Assembly (NCBI GenBank): GCA_027311065.1
Contig: DAICZP010000022.1
Span: 1 to 43,112, forward strand
Direction: 5' to 3'
DNA length: 43,112 nt
Origin: Thiomonas sp.
GTDB taxonomy: Bacteria > Pseudomonadota > Gammaproteobacteria > Burkholderiales > Burkholderiaceae_C
Part shown: positions 1-8,051 of the stretch, piece after piece
Position numbering within the stretch: the first letter of the stretch is position 1
Layout: every line of letters begins with the position of its first letter
Notes under the pieces: model-generated
Database searches by the model: none
What the model was told of the DNA's origin: nothing
Seen by the model: only the letters and a program-made list of their open reading frames with translations
Position numbers and translations under genes: made by a program

Positions 1-2
1 GG

Positions 3-677
3 GGCAGTTCGGTGACGCAGTCGCCCTACTTGTTGTTCGCGAACGATTTCATTGCCTATCCCAGCGCGACGAATGGCGCGTATCTGCACAGCATCCAGGG
101 GGGCGATGTCTACGGCGTGTTCGGTGGCAACTATGCCTTCGGCGCTTACTCGTCACCCCAGGCGGACATGAACCGTACCGGGTTCTACGCGCTGCAAGCC
201 AAAGCCGGTGCCAAGGCGCCATCGACTGCCGCTGACTACGCGGTGGTGGCGGTGCTCGCTCCGGGGGACACCACCTTTGACATCAGCCAGGCGAATACCT
301 TGTTGATCACCATGGGCAACACGCAGTCTCCTGCCGGCAACGCCAATGTGTTCACGGTTGACATGAACGACGGGGTCGGCTCGAACGCGCCGGCCAATGA
401 CTGCTCCTACGACCAGACATTGAGCGGACTCGGGGGAAATGTTTCCAGCAGTGCGTTGGGTGTGCGCAACTATGCCATTCCATTCAGCAGTTTCACTTGC
501 AGCAGCGGAAGCATGACGGGCTTGCTGTCGACCGGTATCACGACGGTGGCGGTGAAGATCGTCGGCAGCAAGAACCCGAACGTCGCCGCCGGTGAATACG
601 ACATCGTGGCTGTCGGCAGCATCGGATTCACCCACTGGGCGGCCTCGTCCAGTGACATTACGGCCTTGAGCCAGTAG
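3..677 (+). CDS. C-terminal part of a predicted carbohydrate-binding/surface protein (5' end outside window)
   Basis: The reading frame is open to the window edge, so only the last ~225 residues are visible; an internal GTG at 12 is not a convincing start. The sequence is rich in Ser, Gly, Thr and Asn and alternates short beta-strand-like stretches, as in an extracellular beta-sandwich. It resembles the last ~250 residues of the lipoprotein at 850-2745: both have a Leu/Ile-rich strand (LLITMGN versus LIILTLGK), a Cys-containing strand, an xxFSSFTC/LSDFTV-type strand and a closing GSIGF/GGISF strand. It is followed by an intrinsic terminator. Because it sits beside 1,3-glucanases I infer glycan binding, but no known CBM family is recognised. 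Confidence 0.7.
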   Translation, partial: GSSVTQSPYLLFANDFIAYPSATNGAYLHSIQGGDVYGVFGGNYAFGAYSSPQADMNRTGFYALQAKAGAKAPSTAADYAVVAVLAPGDTTFDISQANTLLITMGNTQSPAGNANVFTVDMNDGVGSNAPANDCSYDQTLSGLGGNVSSSALGVRNYAIPFSSFTCSSGSMTGLLSTGITTVAVKIVGSKNPNVAAGEYDIVAVGSIGFTHWAASSSDITALSQ

Positions 678-686
678 TGCAGGGTT

Positions 687-722
687 GGCGCAGGTTCGAG
701 CCTGCGCCAGACCTGTTTTTTT
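687..722 (+). terminator. Rho-independent terminator after the partial gene
   Basis: An 8-bp perfect GC-rich stem (GGCGCAGG, 687-694, with CCTGCGCC, 701-708) and 6-nt loop are followed within 7 nt by an 8-T run. It separates the first gene from the regulated unit that starts near 750. Confidence 0.85.
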
Positions 723-730
723 GTGGGTTT

Positions 731-746
731 ATGAAAGCGGTTTCAT
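731..746. promoter_or_regulatory. LacI-family operator, copy 1
   Basis: ATGAAAGCGGTTTCAT has 6-bp inverted arms (ATGAAA/TTTCAT) around GCGG. It lies ~105 bp upstream of the repeat lipoprotein and shares the TGAAA-N4-TTTCA pattern with sites at 4762 and 16767. No clear -10 element abuts this copy, unlike the other two. Confidence 0.7.
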
Positions 747-849
747 GCGTCGGGATTGCTCGGCTGGTTGGCACCGCAATGTGTGGTTTCGTCAAGAGCA
801 CTGTTCTTTTGCAGGACTTCTGCGCGATCGTGCGCCAAGGAGATGAGGA

Positions 850-2745
850 ATGATGAGAGCAATAAGCAAATTGCGACTGGGATGGTGGGTCCTCGGACTT
901 GCCGGCATGTTGTCTGCCTGCGGTGGAGGGTCCAACGGCACGCCGCTATATACCGTGTCTGGCGTGCTCAGCGGGTTGCCAAGTGGTGCCCAGATCACGC
1001 TGGCGGACAATGCGTCCGATACCTTGACGCTGAACGCCAACGGCAATTTTTCCTTTGCGCAGTCGGTCGCGCAAAGCGGTAATTACGCTGTGACCGTGGC
1101 CACTGCGCCCGCCGGGCAGGTCTGCACCGTGTCCAATGGCTCTGGTACGGGCATCAGCTCCAACGTGACCAACGTCACGGTGGCATGCGCCCCAAGCACC
1201 AGCACCTACACCATTGGTGGCCAGGTTTCAGGTCTTGGCGCGTCGTCCAGTGTGGTGCTGCTCGACAACAACGCAGGCCCCGTGACGGTGAATGCCAATG
1301 GCAGTTTCACCTTTGCCAACGGCATCGCGGCTGGCGGCGGCTACGCCGTCACTGTGGGCACCCAGCCCGCAGGGCAGACGTGTACGGTTTCGAACGCCTC
1401 TGGCGCGGGGGTCAACGCCAATATCACCAACGTCAGCGTGGTGTGTGCGAGCAGCGCTTCCTACACCATCGGCGGCAGCGTCAGCGGCTTGCCCAGCGGG
1501 CAGCAACTGAGCCTGGTTGACAACGGGGACAGCACGCATGCCTTGAGCGTCACCAGCAATGGCGCGTTCACGTTCCCCAATGCGGTCAGCGGCGCTTACG
1601 CCGTCACCGTGGGAACCCAGCCCAGCGGTGCCACGTGCACGGTGAGCAGCGGCTCGGGAACAGCGACCGCCAACGTGACCAATGTTGCGGTCAGCTGCTC
1701 TGTTCCCAACGATACGATCGGGGGCACCGTGAGTGGGTTGAGCAGCGGGCAGACTGCGACGCTGGAACTCAATGGTGACGCGGCCAACACCGTCGCGCTG
1801 ACATCGACCACGTCGAGCTTCACCTTTCCGACGCCGGTCGCGCAAGGCGGCCCCTACGCGGTGACGGTGGCAACCCAACCGACGGCCGAAACCTGCACGG
1901 TGACGAATGGTAACGGTACGGCTGCCGGCAACGTCACCAACGTCGGCGTCAGCTGCGCGACCGCAGCCTCCGCGTTGACCTTCTCCAGTGGTTTTCAGAC
2001 GACGGCAACCAATCCTGCCACCACGGTCGAAGGTGGGGGTTACGGAGGATACGGCGGTAGCAGTCTGGACGGGAACTCCACCTATGCACCTAGCTCGGGC
2101 TTTGGGGCCGGCACGGTCGCGCAGAATTCGCTCACGCCTGCCTCGACCTACATGTACTTTTATTACCAGTTCCCGGCGGCCGCGCTGCCGGCCAACGCTC
2201 CGACCTACGAGTACGTGGGTGCCTACGTGCAGGCACCTGGTGTGACGGCTCTGAACGGTTCGGGCGATACGAAAGGGGTGACAATCAGCGGGCAGAATTA
2301 CCTTCAGTTCACGCTGAACGAGAACGCCGAATGGGCCAACGCCTCCAGCAACAACTTCCTCATCATCCTGACCCTTGGCAAGTACTACAACATCGGCACC
2401 TCGAGTGCACCCACGGTCTGCAGGCTGCAGCTTCAGGACGTCGTCAAGCCAGCCAGCGCCACAGCTGCCAAGACGGCGACCGCCTACAAGGTTGCGCTGA
2501 GCGACTTCACCGTCGCGCAGAACTGCAATCAGCCGATCAGCACGGTCGCGCAGGCCCTGGCAGCGTCGCCGATCTCGCAGATCGACTTCCAGGCCGCGGG
2601 TGGAACGTCAGCGTTGAAGCAGGGGGTCAATGGTCTGGTCAGCAGCTCCAACCTGAGCGTGTCGACGCAGACGACGGGGGGAGCGGCACCGTATCTGGTG
2701 CCGACCACGCTGGCATTGACGGGCGGCATCAGCTTCGCCCCCTGA
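850..2745 (+). CDS. Repeat-containing lipoprotein with four ~80-aa beta-rich repeats and a C-terminal putative glycan-binding domain
   Basis: The start is ATG 850 behind AAGGAG. The N-terminus is a lipoprotein signal with lipobox LSAC (Cys at about residue 25) followed by Gly-Gly-Gly-Ser. Residues ~33-370 hold four tandem repeats of ~80 residues. Each has the skeleton Y-x-I-G-G-x-V-S-G-L, then NG-x-F-x-F, Y-A-V-T-V-x-T-Q-P, C-T-V, and VTNV-x-V-x-C, with two conserved Cys per repeat that could form a disulfide. Residues ~380-631 form a Tyr/Gly-rich domain that resembles the protein fragment at 3-677. Its place in front of the LacI regulator and beta-glucanases, and its operator at 731, suggest an outer-membrane glycan-capture protein that holds its binding domain away from the surface. 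That function is inference; the lipoprotein and repeat calls are direct. Confidence 0.85.
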   Translation: MMRAISKLRLGWWVLGLAGMLSACGGGSNGTPLYTVSGVLSGLPSGAQITLADNASDTLTLNANGNFSFAQSVAQSGNYAVTVATAPAGQVCTVSNGSGTGISSNVTNVTVACAPSTSTYTIGGQVSGLGASSSVVLLDNNAGPVTVNANGSFTFANGIAAGGGYAVTVGTQPAGQTCTVSNASGAGVNANITNVSVVCASSASYTIGGSVSGLPSGQQLSLVDNGDSTHALSVTSNGAFTFPNAVSGAYAVTVGTQPSGATCTVSSGSGTATANVTNVAVSCSVPNDTIGGTVSGLSSGQTATLELNGDAANTVALTSTTSSFTFPTPVAQGGPYAVTVATQPTAETCTVTNGNGTAAGNVTNVGVSCATAASALTFSSGFQTTATNPATTVEGGGYGGYGGSSLDGNSTYAPSSGFGAGTVAQNSLTPASTYMYFYYQFPAAALPANAPTYEYVGAYVQAPGVTALNGSGDTKGVTISGQNYLQFTLNENAEWANASSNNFLIILTLGKYYNIGTSSAPTVCRLQLQDVVKPASATAAKTATAYKVALSDFTVAQNCNQPISTVAQALAASPISQIDFQAAGGTSALKQGVNGLVSSSNLSVSTQTTGGAAPYLVPTTLALTGGISFAP

Positions 2746-2780
2746 GTGTTGCGCGCTGGCGCCGACCGCTCTACGGCTCG

Positions 2781-3629
2781 GTGCTGGCCATGATGCTCGC
2801 CACGCCCGTCGCGCCCGCCGCGACGGGTATCGTGGTCCCCCAGCGCAGCGTGACCGAAGTTCCGGTCACGCTGCGCGGTGCATTCGGGATGCCGGTTCGG
2901 CGGGCGATGGTGGTCACCATGGTGGCGCCGCGCGGCGTCAGGCATGCACCGTTCCTGATCATCCTCCACGGGCGTCCGGCCAGCCGGGATGGGCGCATCC
3001 GTATGGGGCGCGTTGAATTCCCGGGTAACGCCGATTGGTTCGCGTCTCTCGGCTACGTCGTGCTGGTGCCCACGCGCGTCGGTTATGGCGTGACCGGTGG
3101 GCCGGATCTGGAGTTCACCGGGCCCTGTTTTTACAAGGACTACGCCCAGGGAATGCGGCCGGTGGTTCAGGAGACGCGCCAATTGCTGCGGGTCGCCGCG
3201 GCGCTTGCGCAGGTCGATCCGACCCGCGGGCTGATCGTGGGCGACTCGTTCGGGGGCATTGCGGCGATCGCGGTGGCAGCAGCAAAGCTGCCCGGCGTGC
3301 GGGGTGTCGTCAACTTTTCCGGTGGCGATGGCGGCGATCTGCGGCGCCACATCGACCACCCGTGTCGCGGTGACCAGATGGCCGCAACCTTGGCGGGCTA
3401 CGGTCGCACCGATCGCATCCCGAGCCTTTGGCTTTACAGTGCGAATGATCGGTACTGGGGAGTGCGGGAGCCGCGCGTGTGGTTCGGTGCCTTCCGCAGC
3501 ACCGGGGGCGCGGGCCGTTTTGTTGAACTGCCCGCCGACAAAAACAACGGACATTTCATTTTCAATCGCAACCCGCAAGCTTGGCACGGCGTCTTTCGTG
3601 CGTTCGCATCGAGCTTGGGCCTACCCTGA
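2781..3629 (+). CDS. Secreted alpha/beta hydrolase (dienelactone-hydrolase-like)
   Basis: This is an alpha/beta-hydrolase fold protein with nucleophile elbow G-D-S-F-G-G, a later acidic residue in SANDRY and a His in NNGHF, which together make a Ser-Asp-His triad. The N-terminal region (LAMMLATPVAPA) looks like a signal peptide, so it is probably exported. The start is uncertain. The most natural signal peptide would include RWRR immediately upstream, but the frame has no ATG, GTG or TTG there. GTG 2781 and ATG 2790 are the usable starts, and a CTG at 2742 overlapping the previous stop is another possibility. It follows the lipoprotein by only 35 nt and precedes the regulator, so it is probably co-transcribed. 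An esterase that removes acyl groups from glucan is a guess from context. Confidence 0.75.
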   Translation: MLAMMLATPVAPAATGIVVPQRSVTEVPVTLRGAFGMPVRRAMVVTMVAPRGVRHAPFLIILHGRPASRDGRIRMGRVEFPGNADWFASLGYVVLVPTRVGYGVTGGPDLEFTGPCFYKDYAQGMRPVVQETRQLLRVAAALAQVDPTRGLIVGDSFGGIAAIAVAAAKLPGVRGVVNFSGGDGGDLRRHIDHPCRGDQMAATLAGYGRTDRIPSLWLYSANDRYWGVREPRVWFGAFRSTGGAGRFVELPADKNNGHFIFNRNPQAWHGVFRAFASSLGLP

Positions 3630-3648
3630 TTGAGCAGGAGATCGCAGG

Positions 3649-4704
3649 ATGCCACGACTACCTGCGGCGCGCGGCGCCGCTGCCAGCGCGCAAGCGCAGC
3701 CACCACTGGTGACGATCGAAATGGTGGCGCAAGCCGCCGGGGTTTCACCGAGCACGGTTTCGCGCATCCTGAACGGCACCGCGGTCGTCAGCGAGGACAA
3801 GGCAAAAGCCGTGCACGGCGCCATCGAGCGCCTGGGCTATGTTCCGAGCCCGGTGGCGCGCGGGCTTGCAGGAGGGCGTACTTTCAGCGTGGGCGCGGTG
3901 ACGCAATCACTGGACAGCCCGTTCTATGGTGCGGCGTTGCGCGGCATCGAGATCGAGTTGCAGCAGATCGGCTACACGCCGCTTTTCATCAGTGGGCAAT
4001 GGAACGAGATCGACGAGCGTCGTAGTGTCGCTGTGCTGCGGGCGAGGCGGGTGGACGGCATCATCCTGCTCGATGCCCGGCTGAGTGATGGCGAGCTGCT
4101 CCAGCTTGCGGAACAACTCCCTGTGGTGGCGACGGGGCGCACCTTGAGCGCGCCCCGCCTCGCCAGCTTGCGTTTTGATAACTTCCAGGGAGCGGTCGAG
4201 GCCACGCAGTACCTGCTGCGGCTGGGCCACCGGCGCGTCGTCTTCATCGCCGGCGCGCCGGATCATCAGGATGCCCAGGAGCGCCAGCGCGGATATCTGC
4301 ATGCGCTCGCAGTCAGTGGTATCGCTCCCGACGAGAAATTGATCGTCGCGGGTGACTATTCGGAGGCCAGCGGCCTGCGGGCGATCGACGGACTGCTGCG
4401 CCGAGGCGCCGAGTTCTCGGCGATATTTGCCGCCAACGACCAGATGGCGCTGGGTGCGATGCTCGGGTTGTACCGGCATGGCATCGCGATCCCCGATCAA
4501 GTTTCGGTGGTTGGCTTCGACGACCTGCAGGCGGGGCATTTCTCGATTCCTCCCCTGAGCTCGGTCCATCAACCGAGCTGTGAGATGGGGCAGATCGCGG
4601 CGCGTGCCATGGCAGCGCTGCTAGGCGGTACGCGACCGGAACTGCAGCTGCCTGTCCCACGACTGATCGTGCGCGAGTCCGCGGCGCCGTGCCGTCGCGA
4701 GTAA
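3649..4704 (+). CDS. LacI-family transcriptional regulator of the glucan locus
   Basis: The protein has 351 aa, the usual size for the family. Residues ~21-75 are a LacI helix-turn-helix with hinge (VTIEMVAQAAGVSPSTVSRIL, then LGYVP and a hinge-like SPVARGLAGG). The rest is a periplasmic-binding-protein-like effector domain with the usual FIAG, GYLHAL, AIFAANDQMALGAM and VSVVGFDD segments. An AGGAG-like site precedes ATG 3649. It lies between a transport/glycosidase operon and the lipoprotein genes, all preceded by TGAAA-N4-TTTCA palindromes of the kind LacI proteins bind. I infer that it represses the locus until a glucan-derived sugar binds. The effector is unknown; a beta-gluco-oligosaccharide such as laminaribiose or gentiobiose is plausible. 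Confidence 0.93.
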   Translation: MPRLPAARGAAASAQAQPPLVTIEMVAQAAGVSPSTVSRILNGTAVVSEDKAKAVHGAIERLGYVPSPVARGLAGGRTFSVGAVTQSLDSPFYGAALRGIEIELQQIGYTPLFISGQWNEIDERRSVAVLRARRVDGIILLDARLSDGELLQLAEQLPVVATGRTLSAPRLASLRFDNFQGAVEATQYLLRLGHRRVVFIAGAPDHQDAQERQRGYLHALAVSGIAPDEKLIVAGDYSEASGLRAIDGLLRRGAEFSAIFAANDQMALGAMLGLYRHGIAIPDQVSVVGFDDLQAGHFSIPPLSSVHQPSCEMGQIAARAMAALLGGTRPELQLPVPRLIVRESAAPCRRE

Positions 4705-4734
4705 GCTCGCCGCGCATTCCGTAGATACCCTAGG

Positions 4735-4763
4735 TTGACGCCAGCCGGTGTTACCTCAAGAAT
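4735..4763 (+). promoter_or_regulatory. Sigma-70 promoter of the glucan uptake/hydrolysis operon
   Basis: TTGACG (4735-4740), a 17-bp spacer and AAGAAT (4758-4763, 4/6 match to TATAAT). The operator palindrome begins at the end of the -10 box, so bound repressor would cover the start site. Confidence 0.55.
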
Positions 4764-4785
4764 GTGTGAAACCGCTTTCACACAT
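4762..4785. promoter_or_regulatory. LacI-family operator, copy 2 (perfect 10-bp arms)
   Basis: The arms ATGTGTGAAA (4762-4771) and TTTCACACAT (4776-4785) are exact inverse complements around CCGC. The core TGAAA starts 4 nt after the putative -10 box. Reading the operator as part of a longer coding frame (a start at 4735) is unlikely; the gene start is placed downstream at 4864. Confidence 0.8.
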
Positions 4786-4863
4786 GATCTGCGACGCACC
4801 GTGGGCATTTGCCTGCTGTGCGCCGCATCCGCAGTTGCTTTGGAGTCATCGCTTCACGCTGTC

Positions 4864-6144
4864 ATGCTGCTGCACCGCCGCCAAATCCTTCAGACCCTGA
4901 CCGTCGGGTGCGCAACGCGCGTGCTGAGCGCATGCTCGCAGGGTGCGCGCCTGTCGGTGCCGTCGCTGGTGGTGGCGGCTTACCCGTCGTTGGATCACGT
5001 CGCTCGCGCCGCGGCACCCGCATGGGCTGGGCTGCATCCGAAGATTCCGCTGCGGGTGATCAGCCGTCAGTTCAACGACCACCATACCGCCATGATGACG
5101 GCACTCGCCACCGGCTCCGAGTTGCCTGACGTGATGGCGATCGAGGTCGGCTTCCTGGGACGCTTCGCCCGCGGCAGCGGTCTGCTCGACCTCGCGGCCG
5201 CGCCTGTCGATATTGGCGCGCAGCGAGCCCACTACACGCCTTACGCGTTCGAACAGGCGCGCCAGCCTGACGGCCAGGTCGCCGCGGCGCCGTGCGACAT
5301 CGGCCCGGGAACCATGCTGGCGCGTATCGACTTGCTGCGTGCGGCCGGTGTGCCGCTGTCGCGCTTGCAGGGGTCGTGGGACGAGTTCGTGCAGGCGGGC
5401 CAGATCATTCGCCAGCGCACCGGAGCATGGCTGGTGCCTGACGCTCGCGATGTGCTGGACATCGTGATTCGCAGTGGCATGGCGGCGGGTGAAGGACTCT
5501 ATTTCGACGGAGCCGGCAGGCCTGCGCTGCAGAGCGCGCGGTTCGCGCGCGGCTTTGCTCTGGCTGCCAGGGTGCGCAGCCTCGGGCTTGACGCGCGGGC
5601 GAAGTCCTGGTCACCGGCATGGGCCAGCGGGATTCGTAACGGACGTATCGCAGTGGTCATGTCCGGGGCCTGGCTTGCTGGCCACATGGCGACCTGGCTG
5701 GCGCCACGCACCGCCGGACGCTGGCGCGCGGCGCAGTTGCCTGCGGGTGCGTGGAGCGCCTATGGGGGCAGTTTCCTCGCCGTGCCGCGTCGACTGCCGG
5801 CTCGACGTCGAGCGCTGGCGTGGGACTTCCTGCGCCTGCTGACGTTGCAGCGTCAGCGCCAGTTGGATGCCTTCGCCAGCGTCGATGCCTTCCCCGCACT
5901 GGTCGACACGTATGACGACGCCGCCTTCGATGTCCCAGTTGCTTTTCTCGGCGGTCAACGCGCGCGACGTCTGTGGCGCACGGCGGCGCTGAACATACGC
6001 GCCGTCGGCGTGCATGCGCAAGACGGTTTCGCGGGCGAAGTTGTCGGTGATGCGCTTTACGACGTCCTGGAACGCGGTGTCGAGCAAGGCGTTGCGCTGC
6101 GCCGGGCGCAACAGCTGTTGCTGCAGCGGGTGGGGCAGGCGTGA
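4864..6144 (+). CDS. ABC transporter sugar-binding lipoprotein (family 1 solute-binding protein)
   Basis: This extracellular solute-binding protein delivers oligosaccharide to the permeases encoded next. From ATG 4864 it has 426 aa. The N-terminus carries HRRQILQ, a possible twin-arginine motif, and a lipobox LSAC, so it is probably anchored to a membrane on the periplasmic side. Family 1 features include an early HHTAMMTALATGSELPDV segment, where related proteins have a quota/ALASG/PDV motif, and an aromatic-rich C-terminal lobe. The frame is open up to 4735 but that stretch holds the promoter and operator, so I chose the start just before the signal sequence. Its stop overlaps the start of the first permease gene. 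The ATPase partner is encoded far downstream at 15629. Confidence 0.85.
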   Translation: MLLHRRQILQTLTVGCATRVLSACSQGARLSVPSLVVAAYPSLDHVARAAAPAWAGLHPKIPLRVISRQFNDHHTAMMTALATGSELPDVMAIEVGFLGRFARGSGLLDLAAAPVDIGAQRAHYTPYAFEQARQPDGQVAAAPCDIGPGTMLARIDLLRAAGVPLSRLQGSWDEFVQAGQIIRQRTGAWLVPDARDVLDIVIRSGMAAGEGLYFDGAGRPALQSARFARGFALAARVRSLGLDARAKSWSPAWASGIRNGRIAVVMSGAWLAGHMATWLAPRTAGRWRAAQLPAGAWSAYGGSFLAVPRRLPARRRALAWDFLRLLTLQRQRQLDAFASVDAFPALVDTYDDAAFDVPVAFLGGQRARRLWRTAALNIRAVGVHAQDGFAGEVVGDALYDVLERGVEQGVALRRAQQLLLQRVGQA

Positions 6145-7118
6145 TGCGAGCGCATGCCACGACCCAGGTTGCAACGGCACGCCGCCGCATGCCAACCCTG
6201 TCACCGACATGGGCTCCGTACGTCATGCTGGCGCCATTCGTTGCGCTGTTTCTCGTGTTCGGGCTGTTTCCGCTGGGCTTTTCGCTGTACCTGGCGTTTC
6301 ATCGCTGGCAGCCTGCCGCTGGGCTGCGTGCAATGCATTTCGTCGGCCTTGGCAACTTCGCCTTCGCCTTGCGCGACCCCTGGTTCTGGTTGTCCATGCG
6401 CAACACGCTATGGCTGGCGTTGGTGGCAGGGACAGCGCAGCATCTCGTCGCCATTCCACTGGCGGTGTTCCTTCAGGGATTGGCCGCGCGTGTCCGCGAC
6501 GTTCTGGTTGGTGCCTATTTCATGCCCTACATCACGTCGACGGTTGCCATCGCGATCTTGTTCAGCGCGCTGTTTTCGCTTCACCATGGGCTGCTCAACC
6601 AGTTGTTGCAAGGGTTGTCGCGCGTGCCATTACTCGGGGCATGGTTGCCGGCCCATGCGATCGACTGGCTCGGGCAGCCACGCTTTGTCAAACCGACGAT
6701 CGCCGCGGTGGTGTTCTGGCGTTATCTTGGGTTCAACGTCGTCTTGTATCTGGCGGCGTTGCAGACCATCGACGGCGATTTGTACGAAGCGGCGCAACTC
6801 GATGGCGCGAGCGCGCTCCAGCGCTTCTGGCACATCACGCTGCCGGCGCTGCGGCCGATGATGTGGTTTGCCGTCACCCTCAGCGTCATCGGCGGCCTGC
6901 AGTTGTTCGACGAGCCTTTCATTCTGACCGGTGGCCACGGCGGCCCGGATCAGGCCGGCATGACGGCAGCGTTGTACTTCTATCGCGAAGCATTTGATTT
7001 CGATGACTTTGGCGGGGCAGCCGCCATGTCGTGGATCTTGTTCGGCTTCGTCGCGCTGTTGACCTGGCTGACCGGGCGTGCCTTCGCATCGAAGTCGACA
7101 GGGGAGTCGGGAGCATGA
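6144..7118 (+). CDS. ABC sugar transporter permease (MalF/UgpA type)
   Basis: This is an inner-membrane permease with about six transmembrane helices. The EAA loop that contacts the ATPase is clear (YEAAQLDGASALQRFWHITLP), about 80 residues from the C-terminus. ATG 6144 overlaps the previous stop (TGATG), a sign of translational coupling; a GTG at 6141 is an alternative. It pairs with the second permease that starts at 7115. The whole set is a CUT1-type importer, a class that takes up di- and oligosaccharides. Neighbouring glucanases suggest beta-gluco-oligosaccharides as substrate. Confidence 0.93.
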   Translation: MRAHATTQVATARRRMPTLSPTWAPYVMLAPFVALFLVFGLFPLGFSLYLAFHRWQPAAGLRAMHFVGLGNFAFALRDPWFWLSMRNTLWLALVAGTAQHLVAIPLAVFLQGLAARVRDVLVGAYFMPYITSTVAIAILFSALFSLHHGLLNQLLQGLSRVPLLGAWLPAHAIDWLGQPRFVKPTIAAVVFWRYLGFNVVLYLAALQTIDGDLYEAAQLDGASALQRFWHITLPALRPMMWFAVTLSVIGGLQLFDEPFILTGGHGGPDQAGMTAALYFYREAFDFDDFGGAAAMSWILFGFVALLTWLTGRAFASKSTGESGA

Positions 7119-7963
7119 GCGCCACGCATGCGCATCGCGCACTGATGGTCGCTCCATCGAGAGTGGCTGCGTACGCGCTGGTCGGGATCGGCGCGGTGGT
7201 GATGGCGGCGCCACTGTATTTCATGTTCGTGTTCGCCACCCACAGCCGCGAAGCGATCTTCGCATCGCCGCCGCCATTGGGCCTGGGCAGCCAGGCCTGG
7301 AGCAATCTTGGCATCCTGGTGTCGGCGATCCCGTTCTGGCGCAACGTCGTCATGAGTCTGTACGTGGCGTGCGTATCGACCTTGCTGACCTTGATGCTCT
7401 GTTCGATGGCCGGCTATGCGTTCGCCATGTTCCGTTTCCGCTTCCGCGGTGCGCTGTTCCTGCTCGTGCTCGGCACGATGCTCGTGCCACAGTTCATGAA
7501 CATGATCCCGATGTTCATGGTCATGGATGCGCTTGGCTGGATCAACCAGCCGCGCGCGCTGTACGTGCCGGGTGCGGCCAGTGCCTTCGGCATTGTCTTC
7601 ATGCGCCAGTACATCGCGAGCGCAGTGCCGCGAGATCTCATCGAAGCCGCACGTCTGGATGGCTGCGGCGAGTTTTCCATCTACGTGCGCATCGTGCTCC
7701 CGTTGATCAGGCCGGCGCTTGGAACGCTGGGCTTGATCAGCTTCATCGCGTCGTGGAACAGCTTTCTGATGCCCCTGATCGTCATGCGCTCGCCTGGCAT
7801 GTACACCGTCCCGCTGGCCTTGCGAAGCCTGCAAAGCCCGACGGATACGCAGTGGGGGGCGCTGATGGCTGGTTCTGCCATTGCCACACTGCCGCTCGTG
7901 GTGATGTATTTCCTGTATTCGCGCCGTCTGGTCGACGGTCTGACTGCCGGTGCCGTCAAGTAA
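7115..7963 (+). CDS. ABC sugar transporter permease (MalG/UgpE type)
   Basis: The second permease of the CUT1 importer, 282 aa with about six transmembrane helices. The EAA loop is LIEAARLDGCGEFSIYVRIVLP. Its ATG overlaps the stop of the first permease (ATGA at 7115-7118). The NSFLMPLIV segment near the C-terminus is typical of MalG-like subunits. An 88-nt gap follows before the GH1 gene, with no obvious terminator, so transcription probably continues. Confidence 0.93.
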   Translation: MSATHAHRALMVAPSRVAAYALVGIGAVVMAAPLYFMFVFATHSREAIFASPPPLGLGSQAWSNLGILVSAIPFWRNVVMSLYVACVSTLLTLMLCSMAGYAFAMFRFRFRGALFLLVLGTMLVPQFMNMIPMFMVMDALGWINQPRALYVPGAASAFGIVFMRQYIASAVPRDLIEAARLDGCGEFSIYVRIVLPLIRPALGTLGLISFIASWNSFLMPLIVMRSPGMYTVPLALRSLQSPTDTQWGALMAGSAIATLPLVVMYFLYSRRLVDGLTAGAVK

Positions 7964-8051
7964 CTCCCGGCGCCGCGCGATGTCCCAGCCGCCGTGGACG
8001 TGGCAGGCAGTCGCGCTGTCGTGATTCTGAAACTGTTCATTCTGAAAACTC

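Noticed and set aside
2529-3587. 352-codon minus-strand frame
   Set aside because: Antisense to the alpha/beta hydrolase, whose triad is clear.
4735-4863. Longer N-terminus for the sugar-binding protein
   Set aside because: It would translate through the promoter and operator palindrome and place the lipoprotein signal in the middle of the protein.
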